From positions 496,001 through 560,000 of the forward strand of contig PQWQ01000013.1 of the NCBI GenBank assembly GCA_002943765.1: DNA of 64,000 nucleotides, written 5' to 3'. This DNA comes from Psoroptes ovis. Lineage: Eukaryota > Arthropoda > Arachnida > Sarcoptiformes > Psoroptidae. The position numbers and the translations under genes are program-made. Below the pieces are notes generated by a model, which made no database searches, was not told the origin of the DNA, and was given only the letters and a program-made list of their open reading frames with translations. Numbering within the stretch: position 1 is the first letter of the stretch; every line of letters starts with the position of its first letter. Below, piece after piece: positions 49,158 through 62,814 of this stretch.

Positions 49158-51229
49158 TCAAAAACTAATTGGGAATTTGAATAAGCTATTCACTGTTGGC
49201 TTTTCATGATCCTGTTGTTGTTGTCGATTGTCTGATGGTAACCATCCATCCACATTGGTCATATTTATATTATTTTTGTTGTCATTATCAACAAATGTCA
49301 TGAATTTATTCGAAGATGATTCATACAATGATTCAGTTGTCGTTGTTGACGGTGATTTCATCATCGACTCGTATGTGGATGAAGGATTGAACACAGATTC
49401 TGTTGTTGTCATTGTTGTATTGTGTATCGTTGATGGTGGCGTTAATTTCATCATCGGAGACTTGTTGATAACCGTTGAAATCACTTTCCATGGTGATGAT
49501 AATTTTTCATTGTTATTTTTGCTCAATTTCTTCTCATTTTTATGAACCACTTTTGTTTGATTTTTTGGTTTTTTGATCGATAATATTACTGATGAAGGTT
49601 GTTGTTGAAATTGTTCTTTTCGATTGTGCTCATTAACATTTATGCTATTTGGCCGTTTTGAATATTGTGGTGATGAGGATGACTCAAATTCATTGTGTGA
49701 TTCATAAAAATCATTATTATTATCATTAATATTATTTATTGGAAAATTAGTTTCAATTTCATTCGTGCCAACGTTCGGTTGTTCATCCAATGTATGAGCT
49801 AAAGCTATTCGAGATTGTTTACAATTCATGATTTATTTTTTAAATAGAATTCATTAATGATATCAATCACATACCGAATTCTGTGACATCAGGACCATCA
49901 AATGTACCTAGAACTGGTGGTCCAACGTAATATGGACCACCAATATGTTTCAATGGATATGGATTATATTGTTCAATTCGATTATCATTCATCATTTCAG
50001 GCATAATCATCTGCGATGATGGTGACGATTGCAAAGTTGATGGTTTTGTATTTTCAGTAAATGGTTTCAATTTTTCTCCCAATGTTTTCCATAAATTGCC
50101 TATACCTTTTTTCATTGATTTTTCTTTGTTAACGAATTTCGGCATTCGATGCTGTTGCTGCTGCTGCTGTTGCTGTAAGTGTTGTTGCATCAATGTTCGA
50201 TCTAATTGTTGAATCATAAATGACATCGATGTCGGATCATGACGATTATCCATTGTGGACGCAGCTGCTTCTAAACTATCCGGTAAAGTAAGTGTTTGTC
50301 CCACAAATGATTCATATTCATGTGGATAATAATTATGCTCTGATTGTTGATAATATTGCGGATATGTTGGTATTGTTTGATATTGCGGAACAATCCATGA
50401 TTCTGGACTATTATCATCATATGAATAAATATTAATTATTATGATTTGTAATTACCTTTACTTACTAAAATACTGGTATATAAATGCGATCATCCAAAGC
50501 ATTGGCAATAGGGCGGCCTAATAATATACCTAATGGTGGTGATGGTGATGGTGATGATGATGATGATGATGATGATGTTGATGAAGAAGGCGATGATAAT
50601 GACTGATGCTGTTGTATATTTTTATTCAAAGAGTTTTGTTTGAATGAAAAAATTCGTCGATAATACGGAGGTGAATTATTATTATTATTTTTATAATTAT
50701 CATAATTATCGTTATTCCAAGAAATTTTTGAATTTTGATTTGAACTATCAGACACTTGTAATAAATCATCGTCATCATCATTATTCAATGATGATGGCAT
50801 AATCATTGAATAAACATTTGTACCATGATTATTAAAATCATTATTATTATGTAAAAAATTTATAGCTTGATTTCTTAAACCATCATTATTATTGTTACTA
50901 TCACTGAATGGCATATAAAGATTTTGATTATTATTAATATTGTTATCATAATAAGGCGAGTTTAATTCATTTGTCTCGATCTGATGCTGATGTTGTTGAT
51001 AATAATAATCTTGTCTACGTGATTCTTGCGGTTGCAATTTCAATTGTTTAATCGCACTGATTGTTTTGGATATTTTTAAATTTTTCAATAAATTCGTCTT
51101 ATTATTATTTCTATCATCATTTAATTTTTTTGCTTTAAAATCATCGCTGCTTTTCGATGTTGAATCAATATTTGAAATTAAATGAAAATGAATCAAGATG
51201 TAAAATGATAAAAATTTATAACGATTCAT
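49158..51229 (-). CDS. Secreted Q/N/S-rich protein of unknown function
   Basis: Three exons: 51229-50466, 50407-49875 and 49804-49158, giving 647 residues. The 58-nt first intron uses a perfect GTAAGT donor that lies across an in-frame TAG, so reading straight through would stop. The third exon start could instead be at a second AG a few bases on; both keep frame. A signal peptide is likely (YKFLSFYILIHFHLI). The rest is mostly N-, Q- and S-rich low complexity with poly-Ser and poly-Gln tracts. Two segments look constrained: GILLGRPIANALDDRIYIPVF at the end of exon 1, and a block in exon 2 with KGIGNLWKTLGEKLKPF and HIGGPYYVGPPVLGTFDGPD. I do not recognise the family. Secretion is inferred only from the N-terminus. 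Confidence 0.72.
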
Positions 51230-54200
51230 CGTTTATTTGATGATTTGAAAAAAAATAAATTAATTAACAATTTTTGAAAATATTAAACAATGATAAAACA
51301 AATGTTATTTATTTTTATACAAAATAATTGATTAAAATTAAATAAATTTAGATGCAAAACAATACGAAAATATTGACGAATGAACAGTTGATTGATTTGT
51401 CATTGTAACATTTATTAGAATTATACAAATTTGGTTAATAACCTGATTGATTATTTTCGAAATTTTATCTTTGATAAAAAAACAAATGCACTAAAGACAT
51501 GTACGTATGCATTCATTAAAATAAAAAAAATCAAGTCAAATAAATTTAAATGATTGATTAAACAGGATTAAACAAAAAATAGATGATCAAAACATTTAAT
51601 TTCAATTATCTTTAGATCAATTATCTATGATAAATTACATGTATTTAGCATAAAAATTGCATTAACTTTGAAATGAAAAAGGAAAAAAACAATGAAAACT
51701 TCAATGATATATATCAATGTCTAAACGATTTGTCGCTATTTCAATGGTCTTCAAAAAAATAAATATATCGATGAATCTCAAACAATTTTTTTCTTGTTCT
51801 TGTTCTAGAAGCATGATAGATTCCTTTTTCTTTCAAATGAAAAATATATTCTTTAACCGTAAAATGGAAACGAAAATTTCTCTCTAAGTTTTTTTTTCAA
51901 AAATCAATTGAAAACATACATACATTTCTATTACACAATTGAAAACATAAATATAAAACGAAAATTGAAAAAAAAGTAATCAATTTTTCTCTTAAATAAC
52001 CAAAATAATGATAATAATAATGAAATGGCATTATGATGGCAAACAAACAATTTTCACGATTAAATAATTTCTATTTTTTTCATCTTGATCTTCTTGTCTT
52101 CTTCTTGATCATGAAGGATATGATGATATAATGGACTGATATTGTATCATTAATATGATTTTTCAATCATCATTCATGATTATTATTATCATTATTAGAT
52201 GATGATCATTATTAATAAAAGTGACATTTTTTTCGCTTTGCTTTGATTCAATATATACATTCTGTATCAGAGATAAGAAAAAATTCATCTGAAAAATGAT
52301 CATAATAAATAATAATAACACAATATAAAATAATGAAATGATAACGATAATACACACACCCCAATAACAACGACTGCCAGCACAACACAATCAAATAAAT
52401 CGTGATTTAGATCAAAGAAAATTAAAAATGATAATAATAACAATGATATTAATAATAATCCTAATTACAATCATAGTGATATTTAATAAATTGTGAGAAT
52501 TTTTCTATAATTTTGATATGAATCCATATATTATCATCATATTAATAATGATAAATATGAACATTGAATTTCTCATATTTTCATATTTGATTCACGATCA
52601 AATACATTTTTTCCACTCGATTCAATCCGTACAATTTATTTAATTTCAAATTCATCAGGTTCATTTTGTAGACAATCACATACACCAACACCATAAACGC
52701 AGACACATTTTCATTGGACATTCAACTATTCTCGAATGATTTGAATAACAATAATTCAGATCCAAATGTAATCCAAATGCTAATTTCTTTATATAATGTT
52801 ACTTGAAGCCAAATCGAAACTGTCACATAAGAATAAACTGAAAAACCTCGAAAATATTGAAATAATGATTAATGGATTTCGGCCGAAACAAAATCATTTC
52901 ATTGATTTGAAATTTATTTGTAATGAATAATGAAATACGCAATGATAATCACAATCATAATAGATGGAATTCTTAAATATTTTAAATTTAAAAATAGTAG
53001 AAAAATTCAAACAATGATACAATTTATATGCATTCGCAAATGTATGATATATCGTTAAAACAATGTCTATTCATTTGTTATCATTTTATTGATGATGTTG
53101 ATCATTTTCAATGAATTTTTTGTTTTTCAATTTTTTCATATGACAATGATGTAAAAACCATGACCAGCAAATTATTTTTTACCATCATATTGTCGTTATT
53201 AATAGCTTTGAACAAGATAAGAAAAATAAAAATGCAGAGATGTTTTTCGATTCGAAATGAACTAAGAATATACATTCAATTTCTTCAAGTGGCGGTAAAA
53301 TTAAAATATTTCAAATTTTTCGCTTCTTCGTTATCCAAAATGTATTTGTGTGTGTGTCCAAGGTCATTTATCTTATAGATTTCCACATATTGATAAACAC
53401 ACCTATGATGATATAATTTTCAATTTTGAATTTCAGTTTTTGGAATAAAAATGGCAAACCGCTAAGTGTTTTTTACCTTCAATTCTTTTTTTAAATTTAC
53501 CATTGTTAATTTACAAACGATCATTGTTAGCATCATGACCGAATATCTCTTATGATAATAGTTTTTCTTTGATTTCAAACAAAGATTGTAACAGTGTTTT
53601 AGTTGTATGTGTGATTTGGATGCATGAAATGAGATGATTGACAAATATTCATTCAATATTACTGTATTTAGTAGTCAAATAGAAAAAAATAGAAATAAAT
53701 CAAATGAATGAATGAAGCCAACGACTAGCCAAAAAAATGAAATTTTTCATTTTTCGCTGTCATTTTGTGGACACTTACTCTTATATCAATGATCAATCCT
53801 TGATTTTCCAATTTCATTTCTGCATTCGTTTCGTTTTCTTCATTCATTTCGATTTATTTATTTATTTTTTCTTCATTAAACGCATCGTTAAACATTGTGG
53901 ATTGAAATGATTATCATTACTACTATTATTACTTTGAACCAACAGACAAACGTATAACAATAACCAATAACAATGAAAAATATAGAAATTAACCATCAAC
54001 AATGACAATGATATATTTTTGTATAATGAATTTATATTTATTCATTCATTTCATTTGGAAAAAACACAAAAAATAGAAAGAAAAATGTTTGGCCATCCAG
54101 AAAAATCACAATGAATGATCATCATCATCATCATCATAATCATCGATTATGATGAATTTATGGTGTAATACATTTATATTTATTTATCATTTAAATTATT

Positions 54201-56207
54201 CGAATAGACTAAATGAAAAAAGAAAAAAAATTGACCAAAACAACAAAAAACAATGATTCATGGGAAAATAATAAAAAATAGAAATAAAAATATAAATCAA
54301 GATTCGAAACAACAAATGCTTTGATCATCATTATTATGATTATTTGTGTTGAATTTCTCGGTCAAATTTCATTCTCATTATGGATTATTATGAATTATTA
54401 TTATGATCATTATTATATCTGAATATCAATTAATCAACATGTACTAATAATTAATATTAATATCGTTCCAAAAAACATGAAGATTCATTTCAAGTAATTA
54501 TCATCTTGGTATTTTCCATTTTTTAAAATGGTAATTTTGATTTCATTTGGTTTTCTCATCGAGAGTTTTCTCATTGAATGAATCAATGTAATTTTCAATT
54601 TTTTCAAATTTTTCTAAAACTTTGATCATTTCTTGTTCTAAAAATATTTTCAATTTCAAAATCAATCCGATTAAATGGATTTTAGGATCAAATGTAAAAC
54701 AAAAAATTCAGGCGAATTATTTTTTCAATGCTACCTGTGTTCAATAAATGGCAAAAATATACAAATATGTATGCGTATGCAATTGAATATTGTCATCATT
54801 TTACTAAAAATTCGTATATCATTATAACTTCATTAAACTTTATTTACCGATTGTCATTTGTCATGTCTATTTAAGGATAATTTATTTTAAAATGATGATA
54901 ATGATTATTGTGTAACAATGATGATGAAGATATGTGATTTGTTTCATTTTTGTTTCCAATTTAAAAATCGAAAAAAAATTGGCAAATTTTCATAAATATT
55001 CATGAGTATATTAAAACTATCTATTATAATTTTGTTTTATTCATTTTTTAAAATGGATTTATCGATATGGTTGATTGAATGTTTCAAAAATTATGATTAT
55101 AATAACAATAAAAAAAAATTGTAAAATCGAAAATTCAGTATAATAAATCGATATCGATACAATACAAATGACCATAAATAATTTATCAAACAATAATGAA
55201 CCAATCGGACAAATTGACCCAATCAGACAACAATAACACAGCAGAAAATGATCGAAACATGATTCGATAAAAAAATTACCATGAAACTTGGGTGGACAAA
55301 AGCTAAAATAATGACCGAAAAAAAAATTCACAGAAGAATTTAGAGTAAAAATTTAAAATTCAATTGAAATTTTCTTTTTCAATTTAATAAATCAAATGAA
55401 TGCATGAAATTATCATTATCATTTATTGTTATTTCTAATGAAATTAAAATTCAAAAAAAAAAAACAAAAACAATGGAAATGAAAAACGACATTATTCATT
55501 AGATGACATATGAAATGAAAAAATGAAAAATTCATTTGTTCATTAGTTCAAATGTATTTGATCAAAGGTGTTCATTTGAGGGCTGCCATTGGTGATATTG
55601 TTGTATACAGTGTTCATTTGAGAATTTGAACATGAAAACAAGAAGAAAAATTGGCATTAGAAATTATTTATGATGTGAAAATCGAAAAAAATTCAATGAA
55701 ACAAAAACGAAAAAACAAAAAAAAATTGCTTTTCAATTTCGTGAATGTGAAATTTTTATTTATTTGGAATTTATATGAATTCAATGAGAACAAATGAATT
55801 GAATGAATGATAGTGATGAATCATAAATGGATGATAGTAATGAGTCAATGAATTGAATGCGAATAGGGTCATCATAAGTAAATGATCATTATTTTCGAAA
55901 TCGATTTAGTTTGTTTTTTGCTTGGCCGTAGCCTAAGACATTCAATGTGGTATTTCGTACAAAAATTGGATTCGGAATTGGAATTGTGGTATTTTTTTCA
56001 GGGTGTTTTGTTCGTTGAAAACATTTGTGCTAACATGGACATAGAAACATTTTTAATATTTTGTTCGTATTTTCCTTTATTTTGATTTTTTTGGCTTTTT
56101 GATCATTGAATAATTGAAAAAAATCATCGCAATTGTTTCATTTTGATCAATTATCATTGATTTTACTTTTACCGAATTATTATCATTCACCAATATATCC
56201 ATTATCG
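51230..56207. other. Gene-poor AT-rich region, about 5 kb
   Basis: No supportable gene. Many AAT/ATC repeats, for example near 54,119-54,143, and homopolymer runs. Short frames near 52,163-52,390, 53,160-53,378 and 55,882-56,085 have no motif, signal or homologue that I recognise. Confidence 0.5.
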
Positions 56208-57449
56208 TCAATAATGATCATTTTTGTCAATATTATTACAAGTAATGTTATCATTCATCATTTGTATCACAGATATTTCCTGTGGTTTTAATTTTAAATA
56301 TTCTTGTTGTTGATGCTTATGATGCTGTTGTTGTTGTTGATGTACTGTTGAAATACTATTATGATCAACAATACCAGAATCATTCGATTCTTCACGTTTT
56401 TGTGCAAATATTTTATGTTTTTGTGCCATATTTATTATTAAACTATTATCATCGACGGTGTCATCATCATCTACATAATTTTTAACATTTTTATACCCAT
56501 TATTTATTTTAATTTTTTGATCATTACTATTATTACTATGTTTTGATGATTTAATCTTCATATCATTATCTACAACAACATCATCATCATCTTCATCATC
56601 ATCATCGCTGTTTGCAATGTAATTATTATTTGGCATAAATTCAAATGAATATGGCCATTCTGATTGTATTACTAATGATATAATCAAACCGATTGTCATC
56701 ATTGATGTAATTATTGTTAAACTGATTGGCATTGTACGTGGCATTATTGACATCCATGTAATTATTGAAAACAACCAAAATAATACCGTAAATAACAATA
56801 ATAATTTGAAACCAAATTTTAACCAATCAATTGAACAACAAATGCATATAAAATTTGTATAAAATTTTTTTAAAAAATTAACATTTTGATTATTAAGATT
56901 ATTGTTGTCATTATTGTTGAGAAAAAATCCTTGTAATGAACGTGAACGTAACGATGATGTACGTGATGTTGTTGATGATATTTTCGAACAATTTGTAGGT
57001 GATTGCAATGAATAAAAATTTTTACTGGTTGTTATTCGATCGATTTGACTAGTTATTGCATTACAACCAAAATTAATTTGACACGGTGATTTAGGTGATG
57101 ATAATAATGATGATGATATTTCTGTTATTGTATTGGTCGATGATGATTGAAATTTTGTCTGCTGTTGATGTTGTGGTAGTGTTGATAGTGTCGATATCAT
57201 TGACATTGAACGTTCATTTGATGGTGGCCTTTGATTATCCGATGATGATTCAATTTCATTTGATCGATAATTATTCAATTGTTGACGTTGATTCAAGCTA
57301 ACTATGTGAAGCTTACATCTTGAACTTGGACTATTAAGAATTGTATGGCTGCAAGTTGAACGTGTAAACAATGGTCTTATCTGAGGATTTGAATGATCAA
57401 ATTGATTATTATTGTTTTGTTGTTGCTGATCCATCGTTTGATCAATCAT
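56208..57449 (-). CDS. Orphan membrane protein with two adjacent helices
   Basis: Single exon, 413 residues. The first 200 residues are Q/N/S/T-rich with no helix. Two hydrophobic stretches follow: about 210-235 (FKLLLLFTVLFWLFSIITWM) and 242-262 (LTIITSMMTIGLIISLVIQS), separated by PRTMP, forming a likely hairpin. The segment FICICCSIDWLKFG just before the first helix has clustered cysteines that could be palmitoylated. The C-terminal 140 residues are acidic (a DDDDEDDDD stretch) and then N/H/Q-rich. Not recognised. The length of the frame, an ATG start and the helix pair support a real gene, but the low-complexity flanks weaken that. Confidence 0.62.
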   Translation of the reverse strand: MIDQTMDQQQQNNNNQFDHSNPQIRPLFTRSTCSHTILNSPSSRCKLHIVSLNQRQQLNNYRSNEIESSSDNQRPPSNERSMSMISTLSTLPQHQQQTKFQSSSTNTITEISSSLLSSPKSPCQINFGCNAITSQIDRITTSKNFYSLQSPTNCSKISSTTSRTSSLRSRSLQGFFLNNNDNNNLNNQNVNFLKKFYTNFICICCSIDWLKFGFKLLLLFTVLFWLFSIITWMSIMPRTMPISLTIITSMMTIGLIISLVIQSEWPYSFEFMPNNNYIANSDDDDEDDDDVVVDNDMKIKSSKHSNNSNDQKIKINNGYKNVKNYVDDDDTVDDNSLIINMAQKHKIFAQKREESNDSGIVDHNSISTVHQQQQQHHKHQQQEYLKLKPQEISVIQMMNDNITCNNIDKNDHY

Positions 57450-58117
57450 TCATGTCTTATCATCATTCTTGATATATCAAGATTGAACCATCTAAATTGA
57501 TTGAAAGACTTGTGGCACATTTGAAGATATTTAAAATGAAATATTAAAACAAAAATGGCAAGGACAAATGACAAATTTCTTGACTGCAAAATGACAACAA
57601 AAATAGAATTTGGTTCATCCATTTTTTTCCCAATTGACTCAATTCTATATAATATCAATCATGAATTTTCAAGATTTGAAAATATCAAAGTTCTATATAT
57701 TCAGTTCAATCAAAATAATACATCAAATATATAGAAAAAGTGAAAAGCAGAATTTCATAAAAAATATGATAAATTTCATTCAAATTTAAATTATAATAGT
57801 AAAATTAGATCTTCAAATAGATAATTAAAGATGTTTTAAGAGCCAATCCATCTAGAATCAAAATAATCAGTTTCACCCCACGATTCGTAATTAATGCATA
57901 AGCTGAATTATTTTGTTGGAAATATCACCAATTTCGCAATTATTGTCAATCTAATGTCAAGAGAAAATTCCTTGTTTTTTCAGAAGTGACCATGCATCAT
58001 AGATACATTATATGAGAGTATGAAAAAAGGATAATTATAAAAAATATTTTTTTTACAATTAAATTTTTATGAAATGGAATAAATGAATCATGTTAGATTA
58101 GAAATACTATTTTATGA
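57450..58117. other. Intergenic, no gene seen
   Basis: Promoter side of the orphan membrane protein gene (-) and 3' side of ERH (-). A 70-codon frame at 57446-57658 on the minus strand has no support. Confidence 0.5.
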
Positions 58118-58591
58118 TCATGATGATGATTGCTGTTGAATTCTGTTTGCATTTGAATTTTTACTTGCTTCACGTTTTAAAAATACAAATATTTTTTCTT
58201 TGATCCAATCACGTGGAAATGGTGCATAAAGATTGGCGGCACGTTGAAATCTTGAAATTTCAGAAAAATAAAAATTTTGAAATGAAATGAAACAGAAAAA
58301 AAAGTAAAATGATACAAACACTAAACAACTAAGATCAGTCAATGAATCAAGATAATCGAATAATTGTGATATATCATATGTGATTGTTGTTAAACCAGGA
58401 TTATCTTCTTTTAAATGTAATTCATAAAGATGACAAATATCTAAAAATTAAAATTAAAATTGAATTTGACTTTAATTCATAAAAATTAACTTAAAAAACA
58501 TACATTCAAGTGCATCATTTAATGAATCAAAATCCCAATAAGTGCGTGTTTCTAATTTGCCTGGTTGAAATAAAACAATAGTATGAGCCAT
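58118..58591 (-). CDS. ERH: Enhancer of rudimentary homologue
   Basis: Three exons: 58591-58504, 58440-58320 and 58250-58118, giving 113 residues against about 104 in fly and human. ERH is a small nuclear dimer acting in mRNA splicing and RNA decay complexes and linked to pyrimidine metabolism in flies. MAHTIVLFQPGKLETRTY, NPGLTTITYDISQLFDYLD, LSCLVF and DWIKEKIFVFLKRE match the family. The second intron was set with a GTTTGT donor because this gives LVFQRAANLYAPFPRDW, the same length as the fly sequence; a stronger-looking donor three bases on would break frame. The tail after KREASK is Ser/Asn/Gln-rich, as in insects. It is head to head with POLR1B. Confidence 0.95.
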
Positions 58592-58906
58592 TTTCGATTT
58601 GAAACTTAAATTGATTTCATGAAATTGTTTAAATTATTTTTATTCGTGGTTATTTTTCAATTGATTGAGTAATGAATAATGGTGATCACAGAATAGAAAC
58701 AATCGATTTTTTTCACTCCAGTAATGACGTTTAAAAATTTTTGAACCATGAAAAATTCAAGAAATTATCAAGCTCTAATATCAAATTTGACGTTTACACT
58801 CCATTTTCAGAGGAAAAATATCAAAATAATTTCATAGATTCCTCACGTGGTCACAAATGCATGAATTTTTTTTCATATTTTTCGATTTTGATCAATTGAC
58901 AACATC
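58592..58906. promoter_or_regulatory. Shared bidirectional promoter of ERH and POLR1B
   Basis: Only 315 bp separate the two start codons, and the genes point away from each other. No TATA box is evident on either strand; a CACGTG-like core (TCACGTGG) sits at about 58,844-58,851, near the POLR1B side. Shared control is inferred from spacing. Confidence 0.5.
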
Positions 58907-61900
58907 ATGACAACTGAATTAAAACAATCAAAAAATATTGTCGATGATCTACGTGAACAATTAGAATCATCGATAGTTAAACCGAATCAAAAATTTATCA
59001 ATAGTGAACAATGGAACGATCTTGAACAAGAACAAACAAGGGTAATTGATTTTTTTTTTGTTATGTCCTTAATTTACAATTATTTACCGATTTTTTTAGT
59101 CATTGCAAAATCTTGCACGGGCGCATATCGATTCATTTAATTTTATGATCAATGAAGGCATACAAAAAGGTTTGCAACACATAAATCCTATCGGTTTTGA
59201 ATTAACAAATGGTGATAAAATTGTCTTACAAATAATGGATTGTGTTATATTACATCCGACTGTACCAATGAAGAATGAACTAAAATTGACATCACATCAT
59301 TCATCATTGATGAAAAAGTTATATCCATCCGAATGCCGTATGGCTAAAACATCATATAAAGGAAAAGTATTATTGACTATGAACTGGAGTTTGAATGGTC
59401 GCGTACAAGATATTATTGAAGATGTTGTTGGTGAAATTCCAATCATGGTAAAATCAAACAGATGTAATTTAGAAAAATTGACGCGTCGTGAATTAGTGAA
59501 TCATAAAGAAGATGCTGAAGAATTCGGTGGTTATTTCATAATGAATGGCAATGAATATTTAATACGAAAATTAATTGCACAACGTCGTAATTATCCAATG
59601 GCAATCGTAAGAACATCATGGAAAGATAGTGGACAATTTTTTTCGGAATATGGTATATCTATCAGGTGTGTGCGTAATGATCAAATTGGTGCAAATATGG
59701 TTTTACATTATTTAACAAATGGAACAGTGAAATTGAAATTTTTTTACAATAAACAACCAATATTTTTGCCATTAATATTGGTGTTGAAAGTGTTATATGA
59801 TTGTAGCGATCAATTCATTTTTAATGAATTAATTAAAACCCGAGAAAATGATAATTTTTTTCATTCATGTATTATAAACATGTTACGCTTAGTTCAACAA
59901 GAAAAATTATATACGACTAAACAAATCAAAAAATATATTGGTGAACGTGTTCGCATTAAATTTGAAGCACCATCATGGTATAGTGATGAAGAAATTACGG
60001 ATAATCTTTTCAGGTAATTTTTTTTCTTAGTTTGATTTGGTTTTCATGTAATATTTGTATTCTTGAATCATAGGGAATGTGTTGCAGTACATTTGAATTC
60101 CAATATTGATAAATTTAATTTATTAGCATTTATGACAAGAAAATTGTTCTCATTTGTTCAAAGAGAATGTGCCGAAGAAAAACCAGATAATCCTATGTTT
60201 CATGAAATTTATCAATCTGGTCATATTTATTTTGCTTTATTATTGGAACGTCTTCAAGTATTTTTAACAACGGTCAAACAAGCAATAGATAGACAGTTTC
60301 AAATATCGAAATCTAGAAATATTGATTCATCATCAAATCGATTGACCACAACTATGGTACGCAGAGCATTATCATCAAAATATCGTGAAATAACAAAACC
60401 AATGGAACATCTGATTACTACTGGTTATTTGCAGTCTAAAACTGGTCTCGGTCTAATGCAATCAACCGGTATGGCTGTGAAAGCAGAGAAAATTAATTTT
60501 TGGCGATTTTTAGCACATTTTCGCTCGGTCCATCGCGGACAATTTTTCAGTGAAATGAAAACAACAGCATGCCGAAAGTTATATCCAGAGGCATGGGGTT
60601 TCCTTTGTCCTGTGCACACACCTGATGGTGCACCATGTGGTTTATTGAATCATTTCAGTGAATTATGTCAAATTACTAATACACAACAATCAGTCAGACA
60701 TTTATCAGGCATTCTTTCAAGTTTCGGTATGATACCATTAGATTCGCCAATCAAGCCTGACTCAAAATTTTTAAATGTGATATTAGATGGCCGCCCGTTA
60801 GGATTTATAGCAGATGATAGTGTTAAAAATTTAGCAGATCAATTACGTATTATGAAAACGTTGGGCAAAGAAAAAATTCCAATGACATTGGAAATCGGTT
60901 TAGTGCCTAGAACTAGCAAAGCAACACAATATCCAGCATTATATCTATTTTCCACACCATCACGTATGATTAGACCTGTATTCAATTTACAGACACAAAC
61001 AATTGAATTTATTGGGACATTTGAACAATGTTATATGGATATTTGTGTCACTCAGTCTGAATTAATACTGAATGTCACAACACATCAAGAAATAAGTGAA
61101 ACAAGTTTTTTAAGCATATTGGCAAGGCAAATACCATATCCGGATTTCAATCCGAGTCCACGTAATATGTATTCATGTCAGATGGCCAAACAAACTATGG
61201 GTACAGCTAGTCATACATTACGTTATCGTTCTGATAATAAGATGTATTCGGTGATAACTCCACAGTCACCCCTAGTACGTGCGTCAGCATATGACAATTA
61301 TGCATTGGATAATTATCCATTAGGCACTAATGCAGTGGTCGCTGTGATATCATACACAGGTTATGATATGGAAGATGCCATGATATTGAATAAAGCATCC
61401 ATCGAACGTGGATTTCAAGCTGGTGTCATACACAAAACGGAAATCGTTGATTTATACGAAATAGCCGGATTACGTTCGACACAAGCACAAGAGTTAATGC
61501 TCAAATTTGGTTATGATGAGACCACGATAGATGTCGAAGAAAAATATGCTGGAATGTTCGATTCAGATGGATTACCATTCACTGGTAGATTAGTTTGTCA
61601 AGATGATCCAATTTGTGCATACATCGATATGATTGAAAAACGAACCAAATTTCATAAATATAAAAGCTCTGAGCCAGCATACATATTTGATGTAAAAATA
61701 TTGAGCGATGGTGATCAAACAAAAATTACACGAGTTGCAATTTCATTTTTGATAAGACGTTCGCCTATAATCGGTGATAAATTTGCCAATCGACACGGAC
61801 AAAAAGGTATTTGTTCATTTCTATGGCCAGCTGAAGATATGCCATTCACGGAAAGTGGTATCATTCCGGATATTCTATTCAATCCACATGGTTTTCCATC

Positions 61901-62609
61901 TCGTATGACAATTGGTCAAATGATTGAAACTTTAGCAGGCAAATCCGCATCAATGCATGGTGTAGTTCATGATTCGACACCATTTACATTTTCTGAAGAT
62001 AATCTAGCATCCAATTATTATGGTAAATTATTAGAAAGTCATGGTTTCAATTATTATGGCACAGAAAAAATGTTTAGCGGTGTGGATGGTCGTGAATTGG
62101 AAGCACAAATATTTATTGGTGTTGTTTATTATATACGCTTAAGACATATGGTTGGTGATAAATATCAAGTTAGATCAACCGGGCCCATCGATCAAATTAC
62201 ACATCAGCCAATTAAAGGTAGAAAACGTGGCGGTGGCATACGTTTTGGTGAAATGGAACGTGATTCATTATTAGCACATGGTACTACATTTTTATTGCAA
62301 GATAGATTATTCAATAATTCTGATAAAACAATGGTACATATGTGTAAAAAATGTGGATCAATTTTATCACCATATTTAGTTTCGACTGCTCATAACAAAG
62401 ATTTGCAACAAAACGATGATTATAATAAAAACACCAATAATATTGAAGATAATGAATTAATTGAATCAACTGAAACGATACAATATTGGACTTGTAAATT
62501 ATGTGATTCATCTGAACATATCGTCAATGTGGCAATTCCATTTGTGTTACAATATTTAGTTGCTGAATTAGCATCGGTCAATATTAAAGTAAAATTTACG
62601 GCAGTTTGA
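58907..62609 (+). CDS. POLR1B: DNA-directed RNA polymerase I subunit RPA2
   Basis: Three exons, 58907-59041, 59100-60013 and 60074-62609, giving 1194 residues (human 1135). It is the second-largest Pol I subunit, forming part of the active centre for rRNA transcription in the nucleolus. Domains in order: protrusion/lobe with GGYFIMNGNEYLIRKLIAQR (about 153-172), fork region TKTGLGLMQ-like SKTGLGLMQSTGM, the block CPVHTPDGAPCGLLNH, hybrid-binding domain with YTGYDMEDAMILNKAS and GDKFANRHGQKGICS, GEMERDSLLAHG, and a C-terminal zinc ribbon (CKKCGSI ... CKLCDSS). The Asp pair in YDMEDAM and the basic GDKFANRHGQKG are the conserved catalytic-centre elements. The gap between the two CxxC pairs of the zinc ribbon contains an N/D-rich insertion. 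An AATAAA at 62658-62663 follows the stop by about 50 nt. Confidence 0.97.
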
Positions 62610-62657
62610 TCAATTTGATTAAGTTTTTAGATTTTTAAATTTTTCTATTTTTTCATG

Positions 62658-62663
62658 AATAAA
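62658..62663 (+). terminator. Poly(A) signal of POLR1B
   Basis: AATAAA 49 nt after the stop codon and about 150 nt before the next start codon on the same strand. Confidence 0.5.
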
Positions 62664-62814
62664 AACTACCCTTGACAAAACTTGCATCGTATAAACATGA
62701 CATTTCTCGAAATTTTTTTTTTTTTTTTTTTTTGAAAAGCGCGCTTTCAATGTTTTCAGTCAGATTTCAATTGTTTATTGTTATTGTTTTCTTAATTTTT
62801 TTGGACAATAAAAA

